A DNA stretch of 64,000 nucleotides from UBA2272 sp034368805 (GTDB taxonomy: Bacteria > Actinomycetota > Coriobacteriia > Anaerosomatales > Anaerosomataceae): contig JAXMLJ010000012.1 in the NCBI GenBank assembly GCA_034368805.1, forward strand, positions 20,448 to 84,447, in the 5' to 3' direction. Below the pieces are notes generated by a model. The model saw nothing but the letters and a program-made list of their open reading frames with translations, had not been told where the DNA came from and did not search any database. Both the position numbers and the translations under genes were made by a program. Shown piece after piece: positions 17,149-25,455 of this stretch (positions are counted from its first letter, which is position 1; every line of letters starts with the position of its first letter).

Positions 17149-18233
17149 ACGCCGCCGCCCGCCTGTTCGCCCTGAGAAAGCAGCTCGCGCTCGACAGTGA
17201 GCCGGCCATCGTCGTCACGGTCAGATCGAACGTGCTGTACCTCACCGGGTTCGACGGCGTGATAGACAGCGGCATCAATGCCGCGTGCGTGATCACCGAC
17301 GACTACGCGCGCTTCTACACGGACAACCGGTACGCCGAGGCAGCCATAGCCGCAGCCGAGGGCACGTCGTGGGAGGTCCGGATCCAGCGCGAGAACCTCT
17401 ACGTGGAGGTGTGTGAGGACCTGCAAGCCGAGGGGATCGAGTCGTTCATGCTCGAGTCTTCGGTGCCCTACGGGAGGTTCACGTTCCTGTCCGAGCAGTT
17501 CAGCGGCGCCGTGCGCGTCGTCGATCACCACATAGAGGATCTGCGGCACATGAAGGAGCCGGAGGAGATCGAGCGGATCGCGGCGGCAGCGGCGATCGCT
17601 GATCGCGCGTTCGAGCACATCTGCGGCGCGATCGCGCCCGGCGTGACCGAGGCCGAGGTCGCCCTCGAACTCGAGTTCTTCATGCGCCGAAGCGGCTCCG
17701 AAGGGATGCCGTTCGAGCCCATCGTCGCGTCCGGGCCCAACGGTGCCCGCCCGCACTCGATCCCGGGCGCACGGCGGATCGAGTCGGGCGATCTGGTCGT
17801 GCTCGACTTCGGCGCGCGTGTCGGCGGGTACTGTTCGGACATGACGCGTACCGTGGCCGTGGGTCGCGTCTCCGAGGAGCAGCAGCGCCTCTACGCCGCG
17901 GTGCTGGCGGCCAACGAGGCGGGGCTGGCCGCCGTGCGAGCGGGGATGCCGTGTGTCGACGTCGATCGGGCAGCTCGCGACGTGCTGGCCGCGTATGACC
18001 TCGGCGAACTGTTCACGCACGGCCTGGGCCACGGCGTCGGACTCGACGTCCACGAACTGCCCACTGTCGGGCCGCGCAGTACGCAGTCGCTCAGGCCGGG
18101 CAACGTCATCACCGTCGAGCCGGGGGTCTACGTGCCCGGCTTCGCGGGTGTTAGAATCGAAGACCTTGTGGTGGTTGAGCAGGCCGGGTGTCGGATCCTG
18201 ACCACTGCGCCGAAGGAACTCACCCTGATCTAG
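17145..18233 (+). CDS. pepP: Xaa-Pro aminopeptidase (M24B family)
   Basis: The 362-residue pita-bread metallopeptidase has an N-terminal creatinase-like domain (residues 1-130) and a C-terminal catalytic domain. Visible metal ligands are the two Asp in VLDFGARVGGYCSDMTRT, the His in HGLGHGVGLDVHE, and the Glu in TVEPGVYVPG and RIEDLVVVE. It releases N-terminal residues preceding proline. The order aroQ-pepP-efp is the same as yqhS-yqhT-efp in Bacillus. A promoter-like element sits inside its 3' end, at 18149-18157. Confidence 0.95.
   Translation: MNAAARLFALRKQLALDSEPAIVVTVRSNVLYLTGFDGVIDSGINAACVITDDYARFYTDNRYAEAAIAAAEGTSWEVRIQRENLYVEVCEDLQAEGIESFMLESSVPYGRFTFLSEQFSGAVRVVDHHIEDLRHMKEPEEIERIAAAAAIADRAFEHICGAIAPGVTEAEVALELEFFMRRSGSEGMPFEPIVASGPNGARPHSIPGARRIESGDLVVLDFGARVGGYCSDMTRTVAVGRVSEEQQRLYAAVLAANEAGLAAVRAGMPCVDVDRAARDVLAAYDLGELFTHGLGHGVGLDVHELPTVGPRSTQSLRPGNVITVEPGVYVPGFAGVRIEDLVVVEQAGCRILTTAPKELTLI
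18149..18157 (+). promoter_or_regulatory. Extended -10 element inside pepP, upstream of efp
   Basis: TGTTAGAAT matches TGNTANNNT exactly and lies 89 bases upstream of the efp start. In pepP the site is read GGT GTT AGA ATC; AGA is a rare Arg codon in this GC-rich window, which suggests the promoter constrains the codon choice. A separate efp promoter would let EF-P be expressed independently of the aro operon. Confidence 0.4.
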
Positions 18234-18245
18234 GAAGGTCGACCG

Positions 18246-18806
18246 ATGGCTGTCTCCACCAACCAGTTCAAGACCGGCATGTGCATCAGCTACAACGACA
18301 AGCTGTGGCTGATCGTCGATTTCCAGCACGTCAAGCCAGGTAAGGGCGGCGCATTCGTGCGCACCAAACTCAAGGAGCTCAAGACGGGACGGGTCGTCGA
18401 TATCACGTTCCGCGCCGGCGAGAAGGTCGAGGATGTCCGTGTCGAGACCAAACGTCTGCAGTATCTCTACTCGGACGGCTCGGCATTTCACTTCATGGAC
18501 ACCGAGAGCTACGAGCAGTCTGAGATTGGCGCCGAGTTCATGGGAGATGGCGCCAAGTGGCTCAAGGAGAACGATGAGGTGCAGGTGGTCTACGCCGCCG
18601 GAGAGATGATCGGTGTCGAGCCGCCGATGTTCGTCGAGCTCGCGGTGACCGAGACCGACCCGGGCTTCAAGGGCGACACGGTCCAGGGCGGAACCAAGCC
18701 GGCAACGCTCGAAACGGGCGCGATCGTCCAGGTGCCGATGTTCGTGGAGACCGGTGACACGCTGAAGATCGATACGCGTGACGGCTCCTATATCACCCGC
18801 GTCTAG
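18246..18806 (+). CDS. efp: Translation elongation factor P
   Basis: The 186-residue three-domain factor relieves ribosome stalling at polyproline motifs. The domain I loop reads VKPGKGGAFVRTKL, with the functional lysine at K33. The central OB domain and the C-terminal domain ending GDTLKIDTRDGSYI are intact. The start ATG follows AGGAAGG. Many actinobacterial EF-Ps carry PGKGP at the loop tip and act without modification; here the second proline is glycine. No modification enzyme gene is present in the window. Proline-rich proteins such as the (EP)11 protein are natural clients. Confidence 0.97.
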   Translation: MAVSTNQFKTGMCISYNDKLWLIVDFQHVKPGKGGAFVRTKLKELKTGRVVDITFRAGEKVEDVRVETKRLQYLYSDGSAFHFMDTESYEQSEIGAEFMGDGAKWLKENDEVQVVYAAGEMIGVEPPMFVELAVTETDPGFKGDTVQGGTKPATLETGAIVQVPMFVETGDTLKIDTRDGSYITRV

Positions 18807-18813
18807 CCTCCGC

Positions 18814-18819
18814 TATACT
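18814..18819 (+). promoter_or_regulatory. Candidate -10 element for the carboxylase operon
   Basis: TATACT lies eight bases after the efp stop and 70 bases before the carboxyltransferase start. An imperfect stem-loop (CCTCC...GGAGG) follows in the leader. No clear -35 is visible. Confidence 0.3.
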
Positions 18820-18889
18820 GTTGCGACCGCCTCCCTGGGTCACAGCCCGGCCGGAGGGTTTACGGCTACCCGTACGCAAGGACGGTGCG

Positions 18890-20761
18890 ATGCGACCGGT
18901 CAAGATCACGGATACGACGCTGCGCGACGCTCACCAGTCGCTGTGGGCGACCCGCATGCAGCTCGCGGACATGTTGCCGATCCTGCCCTTGATGGACTCG
19001 GTGGGCTACTGGTCGCTCGAGGTCTGGGGTGGCGCCACGTTCGATGCGGCGCTGCGGTTCCTCGACGAGAACCCCTGGGACCGGCTTCGCATCATCAAAC
19101 AGCATTGCCCTAAGACTCCCCTGCAGATGCTCTTGCGGGGTCAGAACCTTGTCGGCTACCGGCACTACAGTGATGACATCGTGCGCCGGTTCGTCCACGC
19201 CTCGCACCGTAACGGCGTCGACGTCTTCCGCATCTTCGACGCCCTGAACGACATCCGCAACGTCGAGCCGGCGGCCCGTGCGGTCAAGGAGTGCGGCGGC
19301 CATTTCGAGGGCGCCATCTCCTACACCGTCAGCCCGGTCCATACGCTCGACAGCTACCTGTCCTACGCACAGCAGCTCAAGGAACTCGGCGCGGACACGA
19401 TCTGCATCAAGGATATGGCGGGTATGCTCACGCCGTTCCGCACCGAGAAGATGGTGGCCGCGCTCGTCGATGAGATCGGTCTGCCGGTCCACGTTCACTG
19501 CCACTACATCGGCGGCATGGCGCCGATGAACTACCTCAAGGCCGCCGAGGCGGGTGCTGAGATCATCGACACCGCGGTGGTGGCTCTGGCATTCGGCAAC
19601 AGCCAACCGGCCGTCGAGATGATCGTCGCGGCGCTCAAGGAGTCGCCGTACGACAGTGGCCTGGACCTCGACAAGCTCTTCGAGATCGCCGAGTACTGGG
19701 AGAAGATCCGCGAGCGCAAGCAACTCAAGCGCGGCGTCACGTCGCTGCTGCACATGGAGGTCTTCAGCCACCAGGTGCCGGGTGGCATGATGAGCAACCT
19801 CATCAGCCAGCTGGAGCTGCAAAACGCGAGCGCGCGGCTGCCTGACGTGCTCGCCGAGATCCCCAAGGTGCGCGCGGAGGTCGGCTATCCGCCACTCGTC
19901 ACGCCGATGTCGCAGATCGTCGGTACGCAGGCTGTCATCAACGTCCTGACGGGCAAGCGCTGGGCCATGGTCCCCGCCGAGATGAAGGACTACCTCCGCG
20001 GTCTGTACGGCAAGGCGCCTGGTCCGCTCGACGAGGACATCGTCGAGAAGATCCTTGGCGGCGAGGTCCCCTTGGCCGCAGACGTGCGTCCCGGATCGCT
20101 GATCACGACGACCTACGACGAAGTCGCTGCCGAGATCGGTGATCTCGCCAACAGCGAGGAGGACGTACTCATGTACGCCCTGTTCCCGAACGAGGCACGT
20201 GAGTACCTTGAGCGGCACCGCACCGGCGTCGAAGGCTCTGTCTTCATGATGGCCGCCGAGATCGAAACTATGAGGGAGGGCGACGAGGTGAACGTCAACC
20301 AGATAGCCGAGCTTGTCAGGCTCGTCGAGGACTCGGATGTGACCGAGGTGATCATTGAGGAAGGCGACACGCGTATCGTCGTTCGTCGAGGCGGGACGTC
20401 AGGCGCCGTCGAGCATCACCACGGCGGCCACGCACCGGCTGCTCAGCCCACGGCGATGCCCCTGTCGCCCGAGTCGCCCCAGGTGACGGACGCGTCGTCG
20501 CCGGGCCGTCCGGCGACCTGGAAGGCGGTCGTCGCCCCGATGGTCGGCACGTTCTATGCGGCTGCGTCACCGAACGCCGATTCGTTCGTCGCGGTCGGAG
20601 ACACGGTGGCCGAGGGTCAGACGCTGTGCGTCCTCGAGGCGATGAAGCTCATGAACGAGATCGCCGCCGAGGAGGCGGGTGTGATCAAGGAGATCGCCGT
20701 GACCGATGCAAGCCCCGTCGAGTACGGCACGGTGCTCTTCTACTACGAACCGGTGCTCTAG
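18890..20761 (+). CDS. pycB: Carboxyltransferase-BCCP fusion (pyruvate carboxylase subunit B / OadA type)
   Basis: The 623-residue protein begins with a PYC/OADA-type carboxyltransferase (residues 1-455: TDTTLRDAHQSLWATRM, CIKDMAGMLTPF, VHCHYIGG). From about residue 467 it continues as a complete AccB-like biotin carrier: the AccB N-terminal helix motif (NVNQIAELVRLVEDSDV, then IIEEGDTRI), an Ala/Pro-rich linker and the biotinyl domain with EAMKLMNE. With AccC it should carboxylate pyruvate to oxaloacetate; no membrane decarboxylase subunit gene is present, which argues against sodium-pumping decarboxylase. It sits where accB lies in Bacillus-type clusters. ATG 18890 is preferred over further upstream in-frame codons because homology starts at RPVKITDTTLRD. 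Confidence 0.92.
   Translation: MRPVKITDTTLRDAHQSLWATRMQLADMLPILPLMDSVGYWSLEVWGGATFDAALRFLDENPWDRLRIIKQHCPKTPLQMLLRGQNLVGYRHYSDDIVRRFVHASHRNGVDVFRIFDALNDIRNVEPAARAVKECGGHFEGAISYTVSPVHTLDSYLSYAQQLKELGADTICIKDMAGMLTPFRTEKMVAALVDEIGLPVHVHCHYIGGMAPMNYLKAAEAGAEIIDTAVVALAFGNSQPAVEMIVAALKESPYDSGLDLDKLFEIAEYWEKIRERKQLKRGVTSLLHMEVFSHQVPGGMMSNLISQLELQNASARLPDVLAEIPKVRAEVGYPPLVTPMSQIVGTQAVINVLTGKRWAMVPAEMKDYLRGLYGKAPGPLDEDIVEKILGGEVPLAADVRPGSLITTTYDEVAAEIGDLANSEEDVLMYALFPNEAREYLERHRTGVEGSVFMMAAEIETMREGDEVNVNQIAELVRLVEDSDVTEVIIEEGDTRIVVRRGGTSGAVEHHHGGHAPAAQPTAMPLSPESPQVTDASSPGRPATWKAVVAPMVGTFYAAASPNADSFVAVGDTVAEGQTLCVLEAMKLMNEIAAEEAGVIKEIAVTDASPVEYGTVLFYYEPVL
20274..20290 (+). promoter_or_regulatory. Internal ribosome site and GTG start for a free AccB-type BCCP
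   Basis: GGGAGGG is followed seven bases later by GTG (20288-20290), in frame with the fusion, exactly where the AccB-like N-terminus begins (V-NVNQIAELV). Initiation here would give a free 157-residue biotin carrier, the size of a normal AccB. An in-frame ATG at 20270 is less well placed. This is either a relic of the fused accB gene or a working second start. Confidence 0.5.
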
Positions 20762-20762
20762 G

Positions 20763-22172
20763 GTGGCGCCGCTTCGCAAAGTACTGATCGCCAACCGCGG
20801 AGAGATCGCGCTCAGAGTCGTTCGTGCCTGCAAGGAGATGGGCATCCTGTCGGTCGCCATCTACTCGGAAGCGGATCGCGACTCGCTCCACGCCCGAATG
20901 GCCGACGAGGCCATCTGCGTCGGCCCGGCGTCCTCGGCCGCGAGCTACCTCAACATGCCCAACGTCATCTCCGCCGCGCTGGTTAGCGGCGCAGACGCGA
21001 TCCATCCCGGCTACGGGTTCCTCGCCGAGAATGCGGCGTTCGCCCGCGCGTGTGTGGACTCCGGCCTCGTCTTCATCGGTCCCTCGGCGGACGCCATCGA
21101 GCGCATGGGAGACAAGGCGGTCGCGCGCACCACGATGATGGCGGCCGGTGTGCCGTGCGTGCCGGGCAGCGACGGTCCTGTAGCCGACGAGGCGGAGGCA
21201 CTCTCATTCGCCCGGGAGGTCGGCTTTCCGGTGCTCATCAAGGCAGCGGCCGGCGGCGGCGGAAAGGGCATGCGGGTCGCGGCCGACGAGAGCGAGCTGG
21301 GCCGCAACTTCACGGCCGCCAGGACCGAGGCGGCCGCCGCCTTCGGCAACGATACCGTCTACATCGAGAAGTACCTGGCCCGGCCACGCCACATCGAGAT
21401 CCAGGTGCTTGCAGACACCCACGGCAATGCCGTCCATCTCTTCGAGCGCGACTGTTCCGTCCAGCGCCGCCATCAGAAGTTGATCGAGGAGGCGCCGAGC
21501 CCCGCGCTCACGCCCGAGCTGCGGGAGGCGATCGGCGCCGCGGCGCTCACGGCTGTGAGCGCGGTGGACTACGTCAACGCCGGAACCGTCGAGTTCCTGC
21601 TCGACACGGATGGCCGCTTCTACTTCATGGAGATGAACACGCGCGTCCAGGTGGAGCATCCGGTGACCGAGCAGATCACCGGTGTGGACATCATCAAGGA
21701 GCAGATCCGGATAGCCGGCGGCATGCCGATGAAGCACGCGAGCCAGGACATGGTGGAACTCCGCGGTCATGCGATCGAGTTCCGTATCAACGCCGAGGAT
21801 CCGTTCCATGGGTTCAGGCCGCATCCCGGCCGCATCGAGGTGTTCAACCCGCCCGGCGGGTTCGGCGTCCGTGTGGACAGCCACCTGTACAGCGGGTACG
21901 TGGTCCCCCAACACTATGACTCATTGCTCGCGAAGCTCATCGTCTGGGGCGAAACGCGTGCCGAGGCGGTCGCCCGGGCCCGTCGCGCACTCGACGAGTT
22001 CATCATCCTCGGAGTGTCGACCACCATCCCCTTCCACCAGTTCGTTGTGGAGGAGGAGCACTTCGCGCGCGGCGAGGTCTATACTGACTACGTCGAGTGC
22101 CATGTCGACCCCGGCGATTTCGCTGCGTTCCACAGCGGAGGGCGCGTGGGTGAGGAGGAACCGGATGTCTGA
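20763..22172 (+). CDS. accC: Biotin carboxylase
   Basis: The 469-residue ATP-grasp enzyme carboxylates the biotin of the BCCP. Its N-terminus RKVLIANRGEIALRVVRACKEMG, glycine-rich ATP loop KAAAGGGGKGMRV and catalytic segment MEMNTRVQVEHPVTE are all intact. The start is the GTG at 20763, two bases after the fusion stop. Downstream it overlaps asp23 by eight bases. It could serve both a pyruvate carboxylase (through the fused carboxyltransferase) and acetyl-CoA carboxylase if free BCCP is made; accA and accD are not in the window. Confidence 0.97.
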   Translation: MAPLRKVLIANRGEIALRVVRACKEMGILSVAIYSEADRDSLHARMADEAICVGPASSAASYLNMPNVISAALVSGADAIHPGYGFLAENAAFARACVDSGLVFIGPSADAIERMGDKAVARTTMMAAGVPCVPGSDGPVADEAEALSFAREVGFPVLIKAAAGGGGKGMRVAADESELGRNFTAARTEAAAAFGNDTVYIEKYLARPRHIEIQVLADTHGNAVHLFERDCSVQRRHQKLIEEAPSPALTPELREAIGAAALTAVSAVDYVNAGTVEFLLDTDGRFYFMEMNTRVQVEHPVTEQITGVDIIKEQIRIAGGMPMKHASQDMVELRGHAIEFRINAEDPFHGFRPHPGRIEVFNPPGGFGVRVDSHLYSGYVVPQHYDSLLAKLIVWGETRAEAVARARRALDEFIILGVSTTIPFHQFVVEEEHFARGEVYTDYVECHVDPGDFAAFHSGGRVGEEEPDV

Positions 22173-22512
22173 GGAGATCACACTTGATGGCATAGGGATC
22201 GCCCCGGGCGTTCTCGAGACCATCGCGACCGTTGCGGCCCAGGGTGTCGATGGCGTGGCAGAGGTCTCCTGCGGCCCCGGGGGGCTTGCCGGACTCGTAC
22301 AGAAGGGTTCGACGCGCGGCGTGTGCGTGGAGGTCGGCGGCGAGGGCTCGCTCGTGGCGACCGTGCGTATCCAGGCTTCCTACGGCCGCCCACTTCGCGA
22401 GGTCGCCCGTGACGTCCAGCGCGCCGTGGTCGACGCGCTGCTGACCCACACCGGCCAGTCCATCGCATCCGTCGACGTCTTCGTCGACGGCGTGGTATTC
22501 CCCGAACAGTGA
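22165..22512 (+). CDS. Asp23/Gls24 family envelope-stress protein
   Basis: The 115-residue protein matches the Asp23/YqhY family: ITLDGIGIAPGVLETIATVAAQGVDGVAEV at the start, with the last beta-strand VDVFVDGVVF. The Bacillus homologue yqhY sits between accC and nusB exactly as here and has been tied to control of acetyl-CoA carboxylase activity and membrane function. The start ATG follows GAGGAGG and overlaps accC. Confidence 0.92.
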   Translation: MSEEITLDGIGIAPGVLETIATVAAQGVDGVAEVSCGPGGLAGLVQKGSTRGVCVEVGGEGSLVATVRIQASYGRPLREVARDVQRAVVDALLTHTGQSIASVDVFVDGVVFPEQ

Positions 22513-22518
22513 TAGACT
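22510..22518 (+). promoter_or_regulatory. Extended -10 element at the asp23 stop, ahead of nusB
   Basis: TGATAGACT fits TGNTANNNT; its TG is the first two bases of the asp23 stop codon. Transcription would start near 22525, only about 15 bases before the nusB ATG, which has no recognisable ribosome site. Confidence 0.35.
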
Positions 22519-22539
22519 CGGCGACCGGCGCACACGGCG

Positions 22540-23019
22540 ATGCTTGAGCGCACACGGGCCCGGAGACAGGCCCTTCAGATCCTCTACCAGCGTGAGATCA
22601 CCGAGGAGACGGTCGCTGAGATCCTCGGAGCGGGCACATACAGTGCCGAGGACGGCGAGCCGTCCGAGTACTGTCGCGCACTCGCGCTCGGCACGGAGGC
22701 TCATCAGGCGGCGGTGGATGCGGAGATAGAGGCGACCTCGCAGCACTGGTCGCTCATGCGCATGCCGTTCGTGGACCGCAATATCCTGCGTCTGGCTGTC
22801 TACGAGATCCTCTTCGAGGACGATGTGCCCGCGTCGGTCGCGATCAACGAAGCGGTCGAGATGGCCAAGGTCTACGGGGGTGATGACTCCTCGAAGTTCG
22901 TGAACGGCGTGCTTGGCAAGATAGCCGAGGTGCACGCCGCGCAGGAGGACGTCCCCGTTGCGCCGGAAGACGCAGCGGATCCGGTCGACCCGCCCGCAGA
23001 CGAGAAGGAAGGGGCCTGA
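22540..23019 (+). CDS. nusB: Transcription antitermination factor NusB
   Basis: The 159-residue all-helical RNA-binding protein works with NusE in rRNA antitermination. Family blocks RRQALQILYQRE, MPFVDRNILRLAVYEILF and PASVAINEAVEMAKVYGGDDSSKFVNGVLG are complete. A 25-residue acidic, proline-rich tail (EDAADPVDPPADEKEGA) extends past the usual C-terminus. The start has no clear ribosome site but fits the family N-terminus. Confidence 0.96.
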   Translation: MLERTRARRQALQILYQREITEETVAEILGAGTYSAEDGEPSEYCRALALGTEAHQAAVDAEIEATSQHWSLMRMPFVDRNILRLAVYEILFEDDVPASVAINEAVEMAKVYGGDDSSKFVNGVLGKIAEVHAAQEDVPVAPEDAADPVDPPADEKEGA

Positions 23020-23025
23020 CGAGCG

Positions 23026-23403
23026 ATGGCCGACGAGAAGTTCACGTTCGAGCAGGCGAAGGTCCGGCTCGAGGAGATAGCGTCTGAGGTCCGGAAGAAG
23101 GACACCTCCCTCGAGCGGAGTCTCGACCTGCTCGAGGAGGGCGTGCGGCTCGCCAACATCTGCACGGAGCTCGTGGACCATTCCGATCTTGATGCGCGGG
23201 TCACGGTCTCGGTATCCGATGCTCCGCAGGGAGCAGACACGGTAGAGGAGACCAACGCTGCCGGGGAGCAGATCGCGGACGACGGTGCGGGCGAGGAGCC
23301 TGACGTTCCCGGCGTCGATCCCGACGAACGTGTCGATGAGGATGGCTCGGATGCAGATGACGCGGAGATCGACGAGCCGTCTGTCGGGCGCGACGAGGAC
23401 TGA
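23026..23403 (+). CDS. xseB: Exodeoxyribonuclease VII small subunit with a long acidic tail
   Basis: Residues 1-60 match XseB (FTFEQAKVRLEEIASEVRKKDTSLERSLDLLEEGVRLANIC). The remaining 65 residues are almost all Asp, Glu, Gly and Ala and are not part of the normal 70-80-residue family. XseB multimerises on XseA to make the single-strand nuclease, but xseA, normally next to it, is absent from the window. The start ATG lies seven bases after the nusB stop region, with GGAAGGGG upstream. Confidence 0.85.
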   Translation: MADEKFTFEQAKVRLEEIASEVRKKDTSLERSLDLLEEGVRLANICTELVDHSDLDARVTVSVSDAPQGADTVEETNAAGEQIADDGAGEEPDVPGVDPDERVDEDGSDADDAEIDEPSVGRDED

Positions 23404-23455
23404 TCGGGCGTTGTAACGGCCAGGTTACCGTGCGCAGCGCCCGCTCAGGGCTGCG

Positions 23456-23464
23456 TGATACGAT
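23456..23464 (+). promoter_or_regulatory. Extended -10 element for dxs
   Basis: TGATACGAT fits TGNTANNNT. Transcription from it would start near 23471, which excludes the GTG at 23455 as the dxs start and supports 23509 or 23521. Upstream at 23410-23425 is a small GTAAC/GTTAC stem. Confidence 0.4.
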
Positions 23465-23508
23465 GCAGACTCGGAGCCGCACGAGCATGCGGCGTTGCGC
23501 CAGGGAGT

Positions 23509-25455
23509 GTGCCGTTTCCGTTGAGTGAGATACGCATCCTCGATTCGATAGCCGAGCCGGGCGCCCTCAAGGCGCTCGACGCCGCCGAACTCACGCAGCT
23601 TGCGGCCGAGATCCGCGAGACGCTCGTCGCCACCGTGGCGGAGACCGGGGGCCATCTCGCTCCCAACCTCGGGGTCGTCGAACTCACACTCGGGCTGCAT
23701 CGTGCGCTCGACTGTCCGACGGACAGCATCGTGTGGGATGTCGGCCACCAGGCGTACGTTCACAAGCTGGTCACCGGTCGTCGCGAGCGGTTCGGTACGT
23801 TGCGCACGTATGGCGGCGTCTGCGGCTTCCCGAAGCGTTCCGAGAGCCCCTACGATGTCCACGATGCGGGCCATGCGAGCAACTCGATCTCCGTCGCGCT
23901 CGGTCTCGCCGTGGCGCGGGACCTTCGCGGTGGTGATGAGAACGTCGTGGCGGTCATCGGCGACGGGTCGCTGACGGGAGGCATGGCCTTCGAGGCGCTC
24001 AACCACGCGGGTCATCTCGGCACCCGGTTGATCATCGTGCTCAACGACAACGAGATGTCCATCGCGCCCAACGTGGGGGCGCTCTCGAGCTATCTGGCCC
24101 GCGTTCGACTCGACCGGCGGTACCGTCGGCTTCGCGACGACGTGGAGTCCGTGCTCGCGCGGACGAAGATCGGCGCGGCGATGGTCGCGGCGGGTGAGGC
24201 GGCAAAGGAGTCGGTCAAGCAGCTTCTCGTGCCGGGCATGCTGTTCGAGGAACTCGGCATCCAGTATGTCGGTCCGATCGACGGTCACGATGTCGCGCAG
24301 GTGCAGAACGCCGTCACGTGGGCCGCGAGTGCCGATGGGCCGGTGATCATCCACGCGGTGACCCGGAAGGGTATGGGGTACAGCTACGCCGAGAGTCGGC
24401 CGGATGCGTTTCACGGCATCAGCCCCTTCTCGGTTGAGACCGGGAAGGTGAATGGCTCGGCCGAAGGGACGCTCAGCTACACCGAGACGTTCGGCCGGGC
24501 GCTCGTGGCCGAAGCCGAGACGGACGAGCGCATCGTGGCCATCACGGCGGCCATGCCGGCGGGTACCGGGCTCTCGTACTTCGCGGAGCGCTTCGGCGAC
24601 CGGTTCTACGATGTCGGTATAGCCGAACAGCACGCGGTCGGACTGGCGGCGGGTCTCGCCCACGGGGGCCGCCTCCCCGTCGTTGCGATCTACTCGACGT
24701 TCCTGCAGCGCGCGTACGACCAGGTCATCATGGACGCGGCACTTCAGAACCTCCACATGGTCTTCTGCATCGACCGCGCCGGCCTTGTGGGAGAGGACGG
24801 CCCGACGCACCACGGGGTGTTCGACCTGTCGTTCCTGCGCGCGGTGCCGAACCTGATGATCATGGCGCCTGCCGACGAGGCGGAGCTCGTGAACATGCTC
24901 CACACCGCGCTGCACGCCGATGGCCCCGTGGCTATCCGTTACCCGCGCGGTACAGGTCGCGGTGTCGCGCTCCCGGCCGAGCCCGAGATTCTCGAGGCCG
25001 GTCGCGCCGAGGTCCGACGTCATGGTTCGGATGTCTCGATCCTCGCGGTGGGCCGTATGGTAGGCGTTGCCGAGGATGCCGCTGCGCTGCTCGCCGCCGA
25101 CGGCGTGGACGCCGGCGTGGTGAACATGCGCTGGATCAAGCCGATGGATCTTGAGGCGGTGAGCCTTGCGGCCGAGCGCCGGCTCGTCGTCACGATCGAA
25201 GAGAACAGCGGCGTCGGTGGCTTCGGTGCGGGCGTCCTCGAGGCGCTCGCCGATCTCGGCGCAACGGTGCCGGTCCTGCGACTGGCGATACCCGACTGCT
25301 TCATCACGCACGGCAGCACCGATCAGCTGCTTGCCGAGGCGGGACTGACGCCTGACGCCGTGCGGTCCGCGGTACTTGGCCGCATGCTCGACATCCGTGA
25401 CACCGACGACATGCGGAGCCATGGCCGGACGCCGGATAGACGTCGAGATCGCTAG
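23509..25455 (+). CDS. dxs: 1-deoxy-D-xylulose-5-phosphate synthase
   Basis: The roughly 648-residue thiamine diphosphate enzyme makes DXP from pyruvate and glyceraldehyde 3-phosphate, the first step of the MEP isoprenoid pathway. Motifs include TGGHLAPNLGVVELTLGLH, the thiamine-binding GDGSLTGGMAFEALN, and the transketolase C-terminal segments DVGIAEQHAVGLAAGLA and YSTFLQRAYDQV. GTG 23509 and TTG 23521 are both possible starts; AGGGAG lies just upstream. The end overlaps tlyA by 35 bases. It supplies undecaprenyl precursor for the envelope genes downstream. Confidence 0.96.
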   Translation: MPFPLSEIRILDSIAEPGALKALDAAELTQLAAEIRETLVATVAETGGHLAPNLGVVELTLGLHRALDCPTDSIVWDVGHQAYVHKLVTGRRERFGTLRTYGGVCGFPKRSESPYDVHDAGHASNSISVALGLAVARDLRGGDENVVAVIGDGSLTGGMAFEALNHAGHLGTRLIIVLNDNEMSIAPNVGALSSYLARVRLDRRYRRLRDDVESVLARTKIGAAMVAAGEAAKESVKQLLVPGMLFEELGIQYVGPIDGHDVAQVQNAVTWAASADGPVIIHAVTRKGMGYSYAESRPDAFHGISPFSVETGKVNGSAEGTLSYTETFGRALVAEAETDERIVAITAAMPAGTGLSYFAERFGDRFYDVGIAEQHAVGLAAGLAHGGRLPVVAIYSTFLQRAYDQVIMDAALQNLHMVFCIDRAGLVGEDGPTHHGVFDLSFLRAVPNLMIMAPADEAELVNMLHTALHADGPVAIRYPRGTGRGVALPAEPEILEAGRAEVRRHGSDVSILAVGRMVGVAEDAAALLAADGVDAGVVNMRWIKPMDLEAVSLAAERRLVVTIEENSGVGGFGAGVLEALADLGATVPVLRLAIPDCFITHGSTDQLLAEAGLTPDAVRSAVLGRMLDIRDTDDMRSHGRTPDRRRDR

